50,597 bases of DNA from Apostichopus californicus (taxonomy: Eukaryota; Echinodermata; Holothuroidea; Aspidochirotida; Stichopodidae). The notes under the pieces were generated by a model. It saw only the letters and a list, made by a program, of their open reading frames with translations. It was not told where the DNA came from and ran no database searches. Position 1 is the first letter of the stretch. Each line of letters opens with the position of its first letter. This document shows, piece after piece, positions 12,127 to 27,100 of this stretch. Location of the stretch: contig JAIPMN010001987.1 in the NCBI GenBank assembly GCA_020650975.1, positions 1-50,597 of the forward strand, given 5' to 3'. The translations under genes and the position numbers were made by a program.

Positions 12127-15100
12127 ATGAGCAGTCAGCTTAAGGAACGCAGATCTCTGCCCTCCGATCTCGACGGTTCGGCGAATCATCACGTCGGTAA
12201 AGTCAAGCCTGTCACATCTCTTAAGGGGAAGAAGACTGCACATGTGACTCCTTTACAGTCGAGTTCACAGGTACCGTTCCAGACCACAAAGCTACAGACC
12301 AAATATAGCACATGGACACCAATTTTACACAAGCCAAGCAATGAACAGGTAAAGTATACATTTTATACAGAATTCTGGGGATTGATATATATGTTTTAGA
12401 AATGTTTACTCGTTGAACACAGCAGAGTAACAAGGCTGGGGCCCAAGGATTAGATGGGGCCCAGAAAGTGAGCAGTCATTTGGGACCAGGATTATTTTAA
12501 CTTACTATGGGTCCCACTGGAGTGAGGATAGCTTAAATAATCTAGTGTTAGCCAATTATTTACCTCTTTAACACCAGAATAAATCATACAAGAAGTCTGC
12601 TGATAATTGAGAAAGCAAAACAGAGAAAAAAAGAAACTGTTTGAAGCTTGCTGCACTTAATGGTCTATCTGTTATCCAATAGCAAAGTGCTTTGCAATAT
12701 GTCCAAATTTCTAAACAAATGCAAAAAGGCTTTTGTGTAAAAATCTAATGAATTGTTTGAAAAGTTTTAAACAAACTGTGCTTTAGTTTTTGTGCCATAA
12801 ACATTCATTTAAGTAGTGAACGTATGTATTAAAGTGCTTCCATTTTACACATTTTTATTTCTGCAGCTGTACGTTGAAAGGAGAGATTTAATAGGACATT
12901 GGGTGAGTAATGAGTATCATGTACCTGTTATTGCATGATATATACAGCTGTATGTCTTTCACTGAAAGTATAGCATACTTTGATTAGTTAGATAAGGTAG
13001 TAATTAATATTAACAAGTATATTAGACCAATGGGAGCAAAGTGAAGATATTTCTTTCTCAGATCTTATCATACCTTAGAGTAGAGGATTTAATTTTACAG
13101 TGCGGTCATGCATATATTCAGATATATTCAAAACTGAATTTTTAATTTGTCAGTGACGAGAAAAAAAATACTGGTGGGTCTCCCCCTTCAAGGGAGACTC
13201 CTCCTTACCTAAAGTGGATGGTGCCATAAGTAAGATGGAGATGAACAATTTGCTTAAGCTTCTCAACATATTTAAGCCACTGTAGAAAAATTTCTGCCAT
13301 GCTGCATTTCTATTACAAGATGGACACATGTACTTGGGCTGCTGCGATGAACCTTTTTGACTTAAATAATGTCATGTTTCTCTTTCTAAACAGTTTGATC
13401 TCTGGACAGACATCCAAAGGAAACGTTTCCTACGTTACATTCTTGGTCACTGCAAACGGAATCAGATCAACTTCTTGCACAAGTTCTTCAACGACAACGT
13501 TCCCGTGACTCACGCTGACTTCACGAAATACTTGCCTCGCTTCTTGAGTCTATATATCTTTTCATTTCTGGACCCTAGAAGTCTTAGCAGGGGTGGCATG
13601 GTATGCTGGCACTGGAAGTATCTAGCAGAACAGGTAAAATGACCACCCATCCCCCCCCAACCTCTCCCTTCACTCACTCCTGCACCTCACCCTATCCCCT
13701 CCCTTTATAATCCAACAATGCATTTTGGCCAGATCTTTTGTAAGATCTATTTTACACATTTCAGTTCGTCCAATTTTTTTTTCTGCTTTTTGGTTTTTTG
13801 CTTGTTGCATGTTTTGTTTATTTCTATTGTTGTTATCAGGACGCCCTATGGATGCCTAAATGTATACGTCAGGGATGGTTTCTACCGTACACGCCCAAAC
13901 CAAATGAGTATGGATCTTGGAAGTTACACTACATCAAATGTTTGCAGTCACTAGATGTTGCCCACCCTACTGACAAGGTAAGGTCCTGTTTTAACAGGTG
14001 TCTTTTTTAGCTCAACAGGAGTCGTAGAGTCATTTCATCTTTTAGGCTCAAAGTTCTTGCAATTCATTGATAGCAGCACTGATCTTTGCTGAATTATTGA
14101 CTTAATTTTAGTTTAGATTCAGAGGCATTTATTGCGATGTTTGGAAAGTATCTGTCCCATGCTGTTGAAGAGTGCATCCCCCACCCTGTTTTTGCTGCAT
14201 CGAATAAATGATTTACTTTTAAGTAGCGTCAGTTAAATGCATTTACATGGTAATGGACTAGTATACAATTAACAATAGTACAAATAACAAAGAATGTACA
14301 AATACTTATGATTAATTCCGTGTGGTATGTATCGATTACTCCATAAACAGACAGAACGGTATGGACGTCAAAGTGATGGCAGCAGATACATGACAGAGGA
14401 AGAGAAAGCCCGAAGGAGAAGAGCGCTGGAACAAAGGAACTCGGACAAACAGGCCACCAGTGAGTGTTCAAAAATTATTCTATTTCTTCTCTTCTTCAGA
14501 GAGTATTTATGTTTATAATTCCCTCCATGAACTACATCTGAACAGAAGCTTCATTAAAATGATTTGCAAAATATGAACATTACTTTTCAAAGTAAATATC
14601 TAGTTACCATGGCTACTCAAATTGATCGATATCAACCCCCCCCCACCCCCTCCCCCAATTTTGATTGTTATGTTTCCATTAAAAAAGATTAAACTGACAT
14701 TGGTGACTGAACAGTAAGAGAATGAGATCAAAAGGTGACATTTGTAACGGGAAACGAAATGAAAAGGCTTGTGGTGAATTAAGTTTACATCTGGAACTTT
14801 CGTCTTTTCTTCTACGAAGTGATTTGGAGAGAGCGACCACCATGGCTAGATCCCGATCCTAAACCAGCTGATCTCTTTCAGGGACACAACTCTCTAATCG
14901 CATCGGCTAACCCAAAGATTGATCCAACGAGAATCAGAGGACACCTTAGATCATTTACCGAACCGTCGGAAAGAAGCTTTGAATATGGTCTCAAGTCCAC
15001 CGGAAGAAAGTCTCATCACAGATCCACCACGGTAAGATGACTGAAAATTAATCGTTTACATCAATCAGTTGATAAGTACTGTTTCCAATATGCTTCCAAC

Positions 15101-18100
15101 TGCCTTTTCATTTTAGTCTTGTTATTCCATCACTGAATTTAACCTTTCAGTCCAGTGTTACGACCGTTGCAGTAACATCGTGTTGTTCACATCTAGTCAC
15201 AACAAGAGAGACAGTAAAATACTTTTACTAATACATTATACAGTTTTTTTTCTTGTCACTCAAGTTGTATAATTTGCCTATTTGTATCTGTTTAGATATA
15301 TTTATTAAAGCTTACATATTCCTTCTTCTTAAATGGCATTTTCAAACATTGATATTTTTCTAGTGTCCGGCATATGTCAATGTTCTGTGTTTCCACACTC
15401 TTATGAATATTTTCTGTACAACTTCGAATATGAGTAAAATTAAATTAAATTTGAATTTGATTTTGAACTGAATTTATCAATATCTGGTCATAATTTGGAT
15501 GGTAAAAATAGCCTGAAAAGTATTTGGCAAACTCTCAGTGAATGTTTAAACTCCCTGAAATTTTGAGGTAATTAATAACCACTTTTTATGTCTTTGTGAA
15601 TTCTTATTCAAGGAAGGTGAACATAGCCTTGAAGATAATCACAAGAAGCTCTCAGATGCTATGGAGGAAGAGGCATATCTAGTAAGAGGTAACGCTGTGG
15701 ACCAGAAATGGCTGCCTCCCCAACGAAATAGGTCCATCTATAGAAGGTACGGTAGATGAGATTATGGGAAAAATAATTGATCTAAACAATTCAAGCTTTG
15801 TTTTCCTACTATAGTTGCATAAATTTTACAACACAATTTTTCAGCTTATATAGTTAGTTGTCTTCAAAGTTGAAATATAATTGCAATTTAAGAAAGAAAA
15901 AAACCTTACTAATATTGTAAACGTAAAGAAATTTAAAAGGGTTACACAACTACAGTTATGATAATCAAGGGAAAACTGACTACACTGGAGTAAATACACC
16001 TAAATTTAGTATCTGATTTGAGAGTAATAAATATGTGAATACTATTGAAAAAAAAACGAGAGGAGAGAATTGAATGCAGCTATTCAACTCTTTGTTTCTG
16101 TCATCAGTAAATGTATTTTTTATTTTCATTTTAATCTTCACTTTTCCTTTGTTTTGCAGGAAAGATCTCTCTGGGGGTGGAGGTGACTACACCCTAGGTG
16201 TTTCCTCTGCCTTTGAACCATCCCGACCTCAGTCACATGGAGGAGGGTCTACCCCTGGAGATAACAGATTAGTCATCCTTGCATCTAATGTTCCTGCCTA
16301 TGAGGTAAGTGGTCCTACAATTACCAAGTGACAAAATTAATAATGAAACTCCTTTATTTAGTTTTAGTGATCGATATGTAATTTTTACGGAACGATGAAA
16401 AGCTGTGTCGAAAGTCACCACTTTGCTTTTTTTGTTTTCTGATATCCGAGCATAAAACAGCACCATGAAGAGAGTGGGGGTGGGGGTGGAAGTGGGTGTG
16501 GGGAGGCTTGTGGGTGATGAAAGCAACAAGATACATTTTGAATCATTCTCTGATACAAATTATCTCCAGAGAACATAAGAGGAGAAATATCACCTGCTAC
16601 ATTCTCATTGATTTACAAGAAACCCTGCATCTATATACAGTACATTATTTTAACAACTGAAATATTTATTATCATTAATGATGCAAAACTGAAAAGAGCT
16701 ATTAAATTGTTTTGGGTAAACATGATTCAAACCAGTGACCTCAAGGGTCATATACCCTCTACAGCATCCCTTAAGGTTAGTTTTATGGGCTCCGTTGGAC
16801 CAGGGCTTGTTGATGCATCCATTGTGGACATTATGGATTCTTTAGCCTTTTTTCGTTGCAAAAATCATTTCTCTTGCCACTGAGCAGCTGGAGTTAATTG
16901 GATACACACCAGGCATGGATCACCACATGTACATATTCTACACTTAGGTCAGAGGTCGTGATTGTCCCATGGTCTCCATGGATGACATAGCAAACACTTT
17001 GATGCACTTTTGCCGGCAAAGAGAAGACATATCTGAAAATTGCACGTCGAGGAAGATGAATCGTTTGTTTCTGTGTTTACGATGTCTTCAATGCGTACTT
17101 TTTATTTTTCCTAGATTCTCTATGCATCAGTTAAACCTGGCATCCTATGCCTGTGTTATGACTACGAGAGTACGACTGTCGAATCCCTACAAGAACAGAT
17201 AGAGTGCGCAATGAATGGAATTCAGGCAAAGTAAGGTTTATGATAGAATAAAAATGACAAATAACAACTCCAGCTTCTGTATCTTATATGCAGAGTAGGC
17301 TAGGCTAGTCACATCCTACTGTGAAAGTGCATAGAATTTTTTGCCTAACTAGTGTTATGTATTTTGATAAAAGAAAAAATGAGAAAGTCTATATCAAGAT
17401 TTATATAATATCTTTATGTTAATGCAACCAAACTGATTCTGTTAGCCAGTTTGGCACAAATTTGCAAATGCTGTGGTAATACTCTATAGGGTATGTTGCA
17501 GTATGAAGAGTTCCTAACCTTTTATCTCATAGAAACAGTATATTCATACTGTTCATACTGACAGTACTTATATGCTTCGAAAGGTGACATGAGACTTCAA
17601 GTTGCCTTGGTCTAAAATGTACTGTTATGTTCGTTTTGAAGTTTCTCCGATGGCTAGAGAATTTACAATGCACAAATTAGCAGCTGCTTTATAAGTGTAA
17701 GAGTGTTGCTTTTTGCTTGTGCAAAGATAAGAGAAAAAGTAAAAAATTCTTGCTTATGGTCAGATTATTGCTTCCATTTCCACGTTTTTCCACTCAAAAG
17801 TTTCCTCTGGACATCAGAAAAGCCAGGTTTGCAATTCTGTGAAATGAAATTTTGTTTATACTTTCCTTGTCTATTTTGTGTCTTCAAGGTCTATTGCAAT
17901 AATTACCAGAGGCTTAGATGAAATTCATCTCGTCAAAAATGTCGTCTTGTCTGATGAGAGTCTGGAGAAACCTGACTTGAAGCATTTCTTTGAGATCATC
18001 TCGACATTGATGGTTTCGAGGAAGGAAGGCCCTCATCTGGAAATATTTGCTCCTCTTGCTGCAACAGGTAAAGACATGAGGAGGGAGGGTCTTGTGGTAA

Positions 18101-21100
18101 GACTTGCTTAAAGTCTTTTGCAACAGTACAAGTAGTACAAAAAGAAATTTGTTTCAAATGTTGAAAATGATAGTTGTTGATAGGAGATGCTTAAAGATAT
18201 TTAAGTGACTGGATGCTTATTTCTCAAATTTTATGCAGTGATTTCAACAGATTTTAGAACATTGAAAAACTTGCAAATTGATTTTCATTCACTACAACTT
18301 TTTTGCAAGTAACTAAGTCATTGTCTGAGAATAACTGTTACAGTCTCACAAAAAACTTGTGATGGGTTAAAATTCTGAGGAGAAATAAACATAGTAAATT
18401 TAGAATATAAGAGTTGTATACCACTCTCCATCCAAGTAAAAATATCTCAATCATTCTATTAATTTGATCAGGTAAGACGTTTGCAAAAATTTGAAGATGT
18501 TTATTGTTTTCCTTCACAAAATAGCATGAAGATTTTTTTTAAGGTAACTTGTCAGGGAGAAGCATAATAACAAATATTCTTATATTTATACAGATAAAAA
18601 CTGAATTTCTATTTTATTCCCTTGTTTTAATTGATACATTCATGTTGTTCAGTTTATATTGATCACTTTCTTTAAAGAGCTGTTGGCCATTTCCAGATAT
18701 AAATATTCAAAATTAAGATTATTTTGTATTAACGATCTCTTTCGAGACATTTCATTATGAGGCTACTCCACTCTTTGTTTATTTGCACTCTCTCCATTTC
18801 ACAAGAATCCACAAAGAAGGTTGATTGATTAATATTTATAAATAATTGCAGTACATGTTCTGTTTGAAATATTGATCTTTTTCTTTACAAAAAGGAGATA
18901 TTTTAATTAAATAGAAATGTTTTTGATAACTGATGGATAGAATATCAGGGACACCAAAATAGCAAAAACCAATTGGATTGAGCTTCCCAGTTTTTAAAAA
19001 AAATTACATTTCATCTGCTTTCTACTATCAAATTGTTAAACTTTTTTCTTTTTCTCTCATGTGTGGGTTAACATTTACATATCACAAAAGAAAAAAAAGT
19101 TTTTCTTAACAGAATTTTATTTTTAAAGATATATATGATTACAAAATGTATAACCACAGGAAGCTGTACATTGCAGAGTTGTATAATATGATACTTGAAG
19201 TACAGACAAATATATATGAAATACTACTTATATGCAATGGTTAAGTTTAAGTGGCTGAACTCATTCCTGCTCTGAAATTGAGGCAATTTCCATTTATTAA
19301 TTTAAAATGCTTGAGGCACTGTCATCGCAATTTGCATTATTTAAAGTTATTTAATATCCAGGAATGGATGGGGTGGAAGGGAATCAAAATTGATAATTTT
19401 CCCACGTTGATTGGATTACCTTCCATAAAAGTTCATTTCAAAGAATTGCCAGAAGATAATTTAAAGTATGAAATAACTAAAGTGCTCTCACATTTGTGGT
19501 TTTCAGTTGTTTAAAGCAGCTCAGCATGTACTTCCACTAAACAAGAAAAAACGGGAAAACGGGGGGAAATATATAAGGAAGTTTTAAGAAGTATTTTTGC
19601 TGGAACAGGGTTTAATCCAATGATATCTCTGTTACAAATTTCACAAACAATTCCCAGTCAGACTTCTGTTTTTCATTTACTTATGTTAGGGCACCACTTG
19701 TGAACTTGTGAAAGTGAACAAAGTCATATTTTTTTTAAATTTCTTTTCCTTTTAAAATCTGCAGAACGTGGTACAGCGTTGGAGACGTCGTTGGCAAGAC
19801 TTACTGGGATGACGGTTTCATCTCCTGATGTGATCGGAAATGATCCCTTTATGCACGGTAAATTTCGGGGAATTTTCAGTCATCATGTAAGAACAACAGT
19901 ATGAGGATGGATAGAGATAAACCACGACTACCTCCAGTTACATTTTGTGATGAATTTACAACATTTTTGTGGTATTATCGTCCACTTTGAAAGGAATTAA
20001 GGTACATGGAAACACATGGAAACATATACTTAACTCCATAAAAATCACACGATGTATTAATAATGTTAGTCATAAACTCCAAAGGTTTACATACCTTGGT
20101 TTAACTTTCAAAAGGAATATTTTTTCCCCCCCCCTCTTTTTTTCTTTTTTTAGTCTGCAGCGGTGTGTGGTCATCAAACCCAGAGAAAGACATTCTTCCT
20201 CCTCTACTTTACTTTGATGAGAAAAAACTGAGACTTTGGCAAGCAGAGGCGTTGCGATCCTTAGAGGCTATTCGAGTCTGTCGGGAAAACATGGAAAGGT
20301 TTTACAAGGACAAAATGAATTTGAGATTGACTAGGGTCACAGGTAGTTTGTCCTTTCTTTTAATTAATTAATTTTTTTTATTTTTTTTTTCTATGGAAGA
20401 AAATTAAGAAATTAGAAGAAATGTTACTGTAGTCTGGTGACATTGTGGTGATCGAAACGTGATCCATTTTCCACAAAATGAAATGCACTTACTTGCATAA
20501 ATGACCATAAATAAATGGTTGACATTAACTGTTACCATAGCGATACTTAAATTTATGAAACTAAGTTTATCAAATAAATAACTAATGAAATTAAATGAAA
20601 TCAGAGCAAGTCAAGTCAAATGTAATAATTGAGATGGACATGATGAAACAAAATTAGTCCGTTCAGTTGATGAATTTTTTCCCTTTATTTCCTTTTTTTT
20701 TCTTGCTCACGTCCAGGTGAAGCTGTCCTTGAATCCCTACAGGACCAGAAGGACCAAGGCATATCAGACCAATTGATACCTGCTTTGAAAAAGGCTGTTG
20801 AGGCTTTGAACGAGGAAGAAAAAGAGGTAGGAAGTATATTGAATCTCTGATTGCTTAGCAACAACGAATAGTCTGTAGTCTCAGTATGGTTGCCAAGCAA
20901 CAGCTGTAGAAGTAAATTATAACTCTTTCTGTTTGTTAACATTTCTTTGTTGTTACAGTACCCTGACAATTTTTCACAATAGTCTGCTGTAGGAAAGGGT
21001 TGCTAAGCAACTTTTTATGACAAAATGTCAATATTCCATTCATTTTGTCAGTAAATAGGCAACAGTTGGAGTTGGTTGCTATGCAACTCTTTAAGATATT

Positions 21101-24100
21101 ATTTGAACTTCAAATGTGTATTATTTGGTTGGTAGTTATTGCAGTTCTCTACAGATACTCTGTAGGTTAAATACTTTGTTTAGCTAACTTTTGAGACCAA
21201 ATATTCCCAATGTTTGCATTATTCATTAGGCCATTTTGTCATTGCAGACCACAGTAACTCACATTAACAGTATAACTCACTAGGTATATTATCAATCAAC
21301 TTTGTTTTTCTATTGCACATTATCTCTACTTATTGTAATTTTAAAACTGATGGTTTTTATGTACATGTACAAAAAAGCAAAATAAAAGAAGACAAACTGA
21401 ATTGAATGGAATTTAACTTACTAGTTTTAGTAAAACATTCATTCACATATGTCAAAGGAGACAGTTTAGAAATTTGTCCAAATTTTTTTATCTTCTTTGC
21501 CAGACTGTTGACCCGGTGCAGTTTGTTACAGAGTATCTAGCCAGTATGACTGGGACGGGAATGATTACAACTAATGGTGTCGGTGAAAGGAGTAACACCA
21601 AACCTCTCTCCATGTCCGAGCTTGGAGGTCCCTCTTCGTCCAACCTTTGGCAGAAAGCTGAAGAAACAGAGGTACCATATTCATCTTCAAAGGGTTACAG
21701 TTATACCTGTACATCAGGGGTGGGCAACCTTTTTGAATGAATGGGGCAGATAAAAGGAGTGAAAAATTGATTGGGCCGCACCTAACCAACGACCTGCTGT
21801 TGATTTCAAACCTTTGATTCCGAGGACTTTCAAGCAATTGGTGTGTGTACTTAATCTGTATTCACAAAAACATAATGTTGATACAGTACAGTAGATAGTT
21901 ATGTGGATAATAGGCCTACCTGACTGCATCATTAGTGCCGATAAATTCTAAACAGCTAGCTTGTTTTTGTGCCGATGTAAAATAGATTGATTTTTTTTCT
22001 TCTTTTTCTTGAGACATCTCACAGGCCGCAAAAAAATCACTGGCGGGCAGCATGTGGCCCACGGGCCATAGGTTGCCCACTCCAGCTGTACATAGTCTGA
22101 TATATAAGGTACATTTCTGATATAATTAAATGTGACTGTGTTTGGTGGAAAAACATCTTTTAAGAAATAAAACAGATTGAAGATGGAATTAATCTACTCG
22201 TCATTTTGTGTTATTGAATACCTGAATTTTTTTTGCATAATTGTCTTATTAATGATTGATTTTGTCATCAAGTACAGCAAGGTTCTCTGTAGGTGCCCAC
22301 AGGCAACAATACGGCCTGCAAAAATGTTCAATCGTACCCATCTTGCACTAATCGGGTGTGTGGGCTCTTAAAGTTTTTAGGCTTGAACACCCTACCAACC
22401 CGGTCTAATTCATTAAATGTAACCTTAACTGTCCTTTAATGTTTGTGTGATTTATGGCTTTCAAAGCCAACATTGCAGAATGTGACATCGTAGGAATAAA
22501 TCAATTGTCATGCTTCAATCTTTAAGCGACAATTTAATCTAAAAGTTTTAATACATTACACACAGTGCTGAATAAGAACCAAAAAGACGTATAGCTAATG
22601 TTGGAAGTCTTGGTTATTCCGTCCTAGAAAATTGTTCTTTCTGTAGAGGCAGATGTGTAAAATTGAAAAGTAATGAAGAAAAGACAAGTTTTATGGAAAC
22701 AGAAGGACCATTGGGTTAAAAAAAGAAAAACACGTTAAAAAAACATAAAGACAAGATCAACTTAATAATTATGAGTGTTTCTCGATATATGTGCTTTTCA
22801 AATCTCTGCAATATTTTCTGATCATTAAATCGAGAATGCATATTTTTGGTGGTCTTCACTTTTTTTTAATTTTTTAATTATTTATTATTTTTTCGCTTTT
22901 TTACCATGATCTTCTCCTTTCACTTTGTGACTCTCCTTCATAGGAAACAAATATATCTGAAACAAAGAGTATTGCAGAAGAAATTGAGGATGAAAGCCTC
23001 GTGGACGACCTAGATCTAGCATCAGATTTTGGTCAATCCGAGAAGATGATGAAATTCTCCTTGACGGAGCCATCAAAGCTGAACGAAACAGGATCAAAGA
23101 AGCCGCAGAATCTTGGGAGGCCCAGATGGACAAAACCAGACACAGAGAGCATTGAAAAGGTAAATATTCTTACCTTTGCCTTTAGTTTCATTTAAAACCG
23201 GCGACACACTGCATGAGTGAACAGGCATTTGGCCAAATTTGCATAACTCTTTAAACATTTTCCACTGCCATTTTCTTTTCATTTGTTTTTCATGAACTTA
23301 ATTTCAACACGGATCCGATAAATCTTTATTCCGTTGCATTGTTGGTAGCTTGGAAAGAAACAATTGTTTAACTCTGATTCAATAAATTAATGTTTTTTTC
23401 TATCTTCTCCTATTTGTTGGTTCACAGAATCAAGAGCTTCTACAACCAATGGATCGTAGAGCAAGTTTCAAGCAGATTGTGTCCTCCGAGAGGGATTTCG
23501 TAGAAGTCCTGGACATCATCAACGATGTCTTTAGGGAGAAGCTCAAATCTGCTCTGCATTCAAATAAAGCCATAACCAGCCAGCCAAATATTGATCTCAT
23601 GTTCGCTGATGCAAATGTTCTGAGAAGTATTCACAGGTAAGAACAACCCCAACACAGTGAAACTGGAGTTACATAACCAGGGAAGGTTAATAAAGGTAAA
23701 TAAAAGGTGACATAAAATGGTGTTGTGGCCGAGTGTATAAAGGCGGTGGCATTTGAAGCAATGAGGCTTAGCAATCGGGAGGTTCTGGTTTCGATATCCC
23801 CGCCGGGTCATAGTAAGGTGGGTTTTTCATCCAAGAGCAATCTACTGTTTTCCCATCTGAAATGACTTTGTAAATTGCAAAGATTCCAAATTTGAGTTAA
23901 AATGTTGAATTGAAAGCCACCCGACGTGAAAGTCGTAATCCGTTGCAGGTTTCTCCCACATTTGGGGTCGCTTCAGCGTCATAATAATAACTGATTATTA
24001 CTATTATTAAGAATATTATTAATATTTTACTTTATCGGTCACCTTAGATCGTTTTTGGATGAACTGAAAACCAGGCTGGCCGAGTGGAATTCTCAGCAGT

Positions 24101-27100
24101 GCGTGGGAGATTGTCTCATCAAACTGCAGAGTAAACTGAAGGCCTACACAAACTTCCACAATAACTACCCCGTCATATTAGCTACTATCGATAAGGTAGG
24201 GAAAAGTCTGAAATTCTCATTTCAATATTTTAACCTGGATGAAACAATAGATAAAATATGGCTAAATTTCCCGCAACAGTTTTCCTAGAGGGAAGACAGT
24301 CAGTTGAGTCAAAAATCTGATTAATCAGGATTGTCCCTATTGTGCAATGAAAATATATTGTCCTGCCAGCAAATTAAAAATTGTCCCAATATTCCAAGGT
24401 CTTTGTAGCATTTCAAAATATCTCTTTTTTCACGATATGTAGCACCCATCTCACTATATGTAACTGCTTTGTGATGTTGATGTTTTGCTTAAAAAAATTC
24501 TGGTAAAAATGAAAACGTTTATATGAAAAATAAAGAAAAATATTACACTGATCTAACTCTTTGGGGGCAAATGTTGAAACCTATATAAATATGTATTGGT
24601 ACAACGAAATTCTGTTGTCACAGCTTGTCAAGAAACATACTTCAAATTGATCAAATATCCTTAAAAAAATGTATTAATTATGGACTGAAACGGACATGGT
24701 TCTGTCACAAATAGGTAGATAAATCTTAAACCTTGTTTAAATACTTCCATAGCTGAACCTAATTTGCATTTAAGAATTGAAAACAAAAGTCGATTCAGCT
24801 GGTAAACTGATAATTAAAATTGTATAAATATGTTTATAGCCATCTTTACCGTGAACAACTCGGTATGAAGTTACTATCATAAAACATTCTTTCTCCAACA
24901 AAATCACTCTTCCTTCCAAGAAATAACGTTACGAAGTAATACATTTCTTTCTTTCGTTCACCCAGTGTCGAGAGCAAGAGCCTTCGTTTCGGTCGTTTCT
25001 GAAGAGACACAACCAGACCTCCGAGACCAGAATGTTTACCCTTCAAGAACTGTTTCTAGCGATTTCTGTACGGATCAAAGATTATGCGAGATTGTTGATC
25101 CACCAGGAACACTGCACCCCCGTCGACCACGCAGACAGGGGCGACCTGGCTGATGCCATTGTCACATTCCAAGATCTCCAGGAGAGGTTTGATCAGGTAA
25201 AATTAGGAAACTTGCACTACGTAATCAAACGGCCGCAGTTTCACCCCCCCTTCTTTTTCTTCAAGTGGTCATATTTTGGCCAATCATTTTATCAACAAAC
25301 CCAACTTTTGAAGTCTTCATTTATTCTTAGTAAAGTATGGATATCAGGTTACGTTCTTTATTCCGTATTTCCACAGGCCCCTTAATGAACCCAGGCACCA
25401 TGGGTTTGACCATTCCCCCCTCCCCCCCACTCTTGTTAGGCCTAAATGTCATGTCTTTCAAATATGGAAACACCCTTCCTTTTTTTCTATTTATTTAGAA
25501 CCAATCAAGAGGAGAAACAGAGAGAAGTCTAAGAATACTGCAGAAGAAAATTCTTGGTTGTCCGACTCTGTTCGAGGCTAATCGTCATTTAATCCGAGAA
25601 GAACATGTCGCTCAGTTAAGGCAGAATCCCATTGATGTGGAGAGTGGGTGAGTAACATGTCCTTTGTGTATAAAGGTATGCATGAGAAAGGCATAGATAA
25701 TAGTACATGGCATATCCCACTTCTGACACCATAGCAGTGGTAAGAGTCAGTGAGTATAGTCGCTGGGCTGTTAATGCACATGGGCAATGAGGTCGCTACG
25801 TGAGTAAAGGAACAGTTCCAAACATGGAGACATTCTAGAAGTACATGCTGCAGGAAATTCGAGCAACATGTGATATTTTGTTGTTGTTGATCGTAATGCT
25901 TATGTTATGAACCATTTGCCAGCATTAGCAGGTTCATGATTCCAGATTCCAGCTGAACATCTGCAAATTGTAACCGCAGCTGAGACTAACATGAAAGCTG
26001 CCAACAGCTTCAATGCACAATGTTGACTAAATCTTAATCATTTTAGAACATCTGATTAAATCACTGAATGTTCTCATGTTGGTTGAAAAATGAGTGAGAT
26101 ACTTAGTAAAGCTATGACTGGAAATTTAGAAATGGCAAATCTCTCCATTTAATAATATCCTAGCAGTTGCAAAACAGAAAGCTCAAATATGATTCACCCC
26201 TTGTGTTTGCATCAGTCGACTTGACCCCAAACTGCACAAGAACCGTGAAGGAACTTGTCATTCTCGTATGGACAGCAAATTGAATTTTTTTGATCGATAA
26301 ACAGTATTTTAAAATCATATTTCTCTCCACAAATTAAAAGTTTAAATACACACGAGAGAAAGAAATCCATCCATTGTTTTCTTATATGGCCTTTTCATGT
26401 TGATTGCAGTCCTTTTCAGCACATTCAAAACCTTTGTCTGTTCCTCTTTAACGATGCATTGATGGTTACAACAGAGGCTAAGAAACACATTCCCTACACC
26501 AGACAGGTTTCCACGGTGATGAAGTTCCAGGCAGCTGTCAGTCTCACTAAGTTACACGTTGAGGACGTACCGGATTCAAGATGTAAGTTCGTCTGTTAAT
26601 TTATTGTTTTGAGAAATTAGTAAGTATGATGCATTCTGGTTAAAATTTTGTTACAATTTTGATCGTTGTATACTGGACTGGTTAAGAAGATACAGGTTTT
26701 CTGATAAGTTGTTTTTAGCTAGGTGGCCGGACAGACGGACGGATGGATATGTGCACTCTTGTCAAAGATACGAAGGTCCAGGGTTCTGAATGAACCTTCA
26801 CTATTTATCTGTAAAAAGGTGATTGGAATATCATTAGAATCCAAAGGTATGCAGACCATACCAACATGATTCCACAGCACTCATATTGTGGACAAGAATG
26901 ATCTGTATTTGATATGTATTTTGATAGCTGTGGTATTTCTTAAGAATAAACTGTAAATGCTCAGGAATCGTGTCTGATTTTACCTCTCAGATTCTTCCAA
27001 CGTGTTCATGTTGAAGACACCAAAGAGAGAGTGGTTCTGCGCGGTGCGGACGTACAGCGCCAAGTTAAGCTGGATCACAATCTTAGAAGAGACAATCCAC

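Noticed and set aside
14604..14617. X-box-like GTTACCATGGCTAC in ECT2L intron 5
   Set aside because: One mismatch in the second half-site and isolated, so not listed as a site.
19251..19514. 87-codon open frame in ECT2L intron 10
   Set aside because: The flanking ECT2L exons join in phase without it, and the translation is unrecognised.
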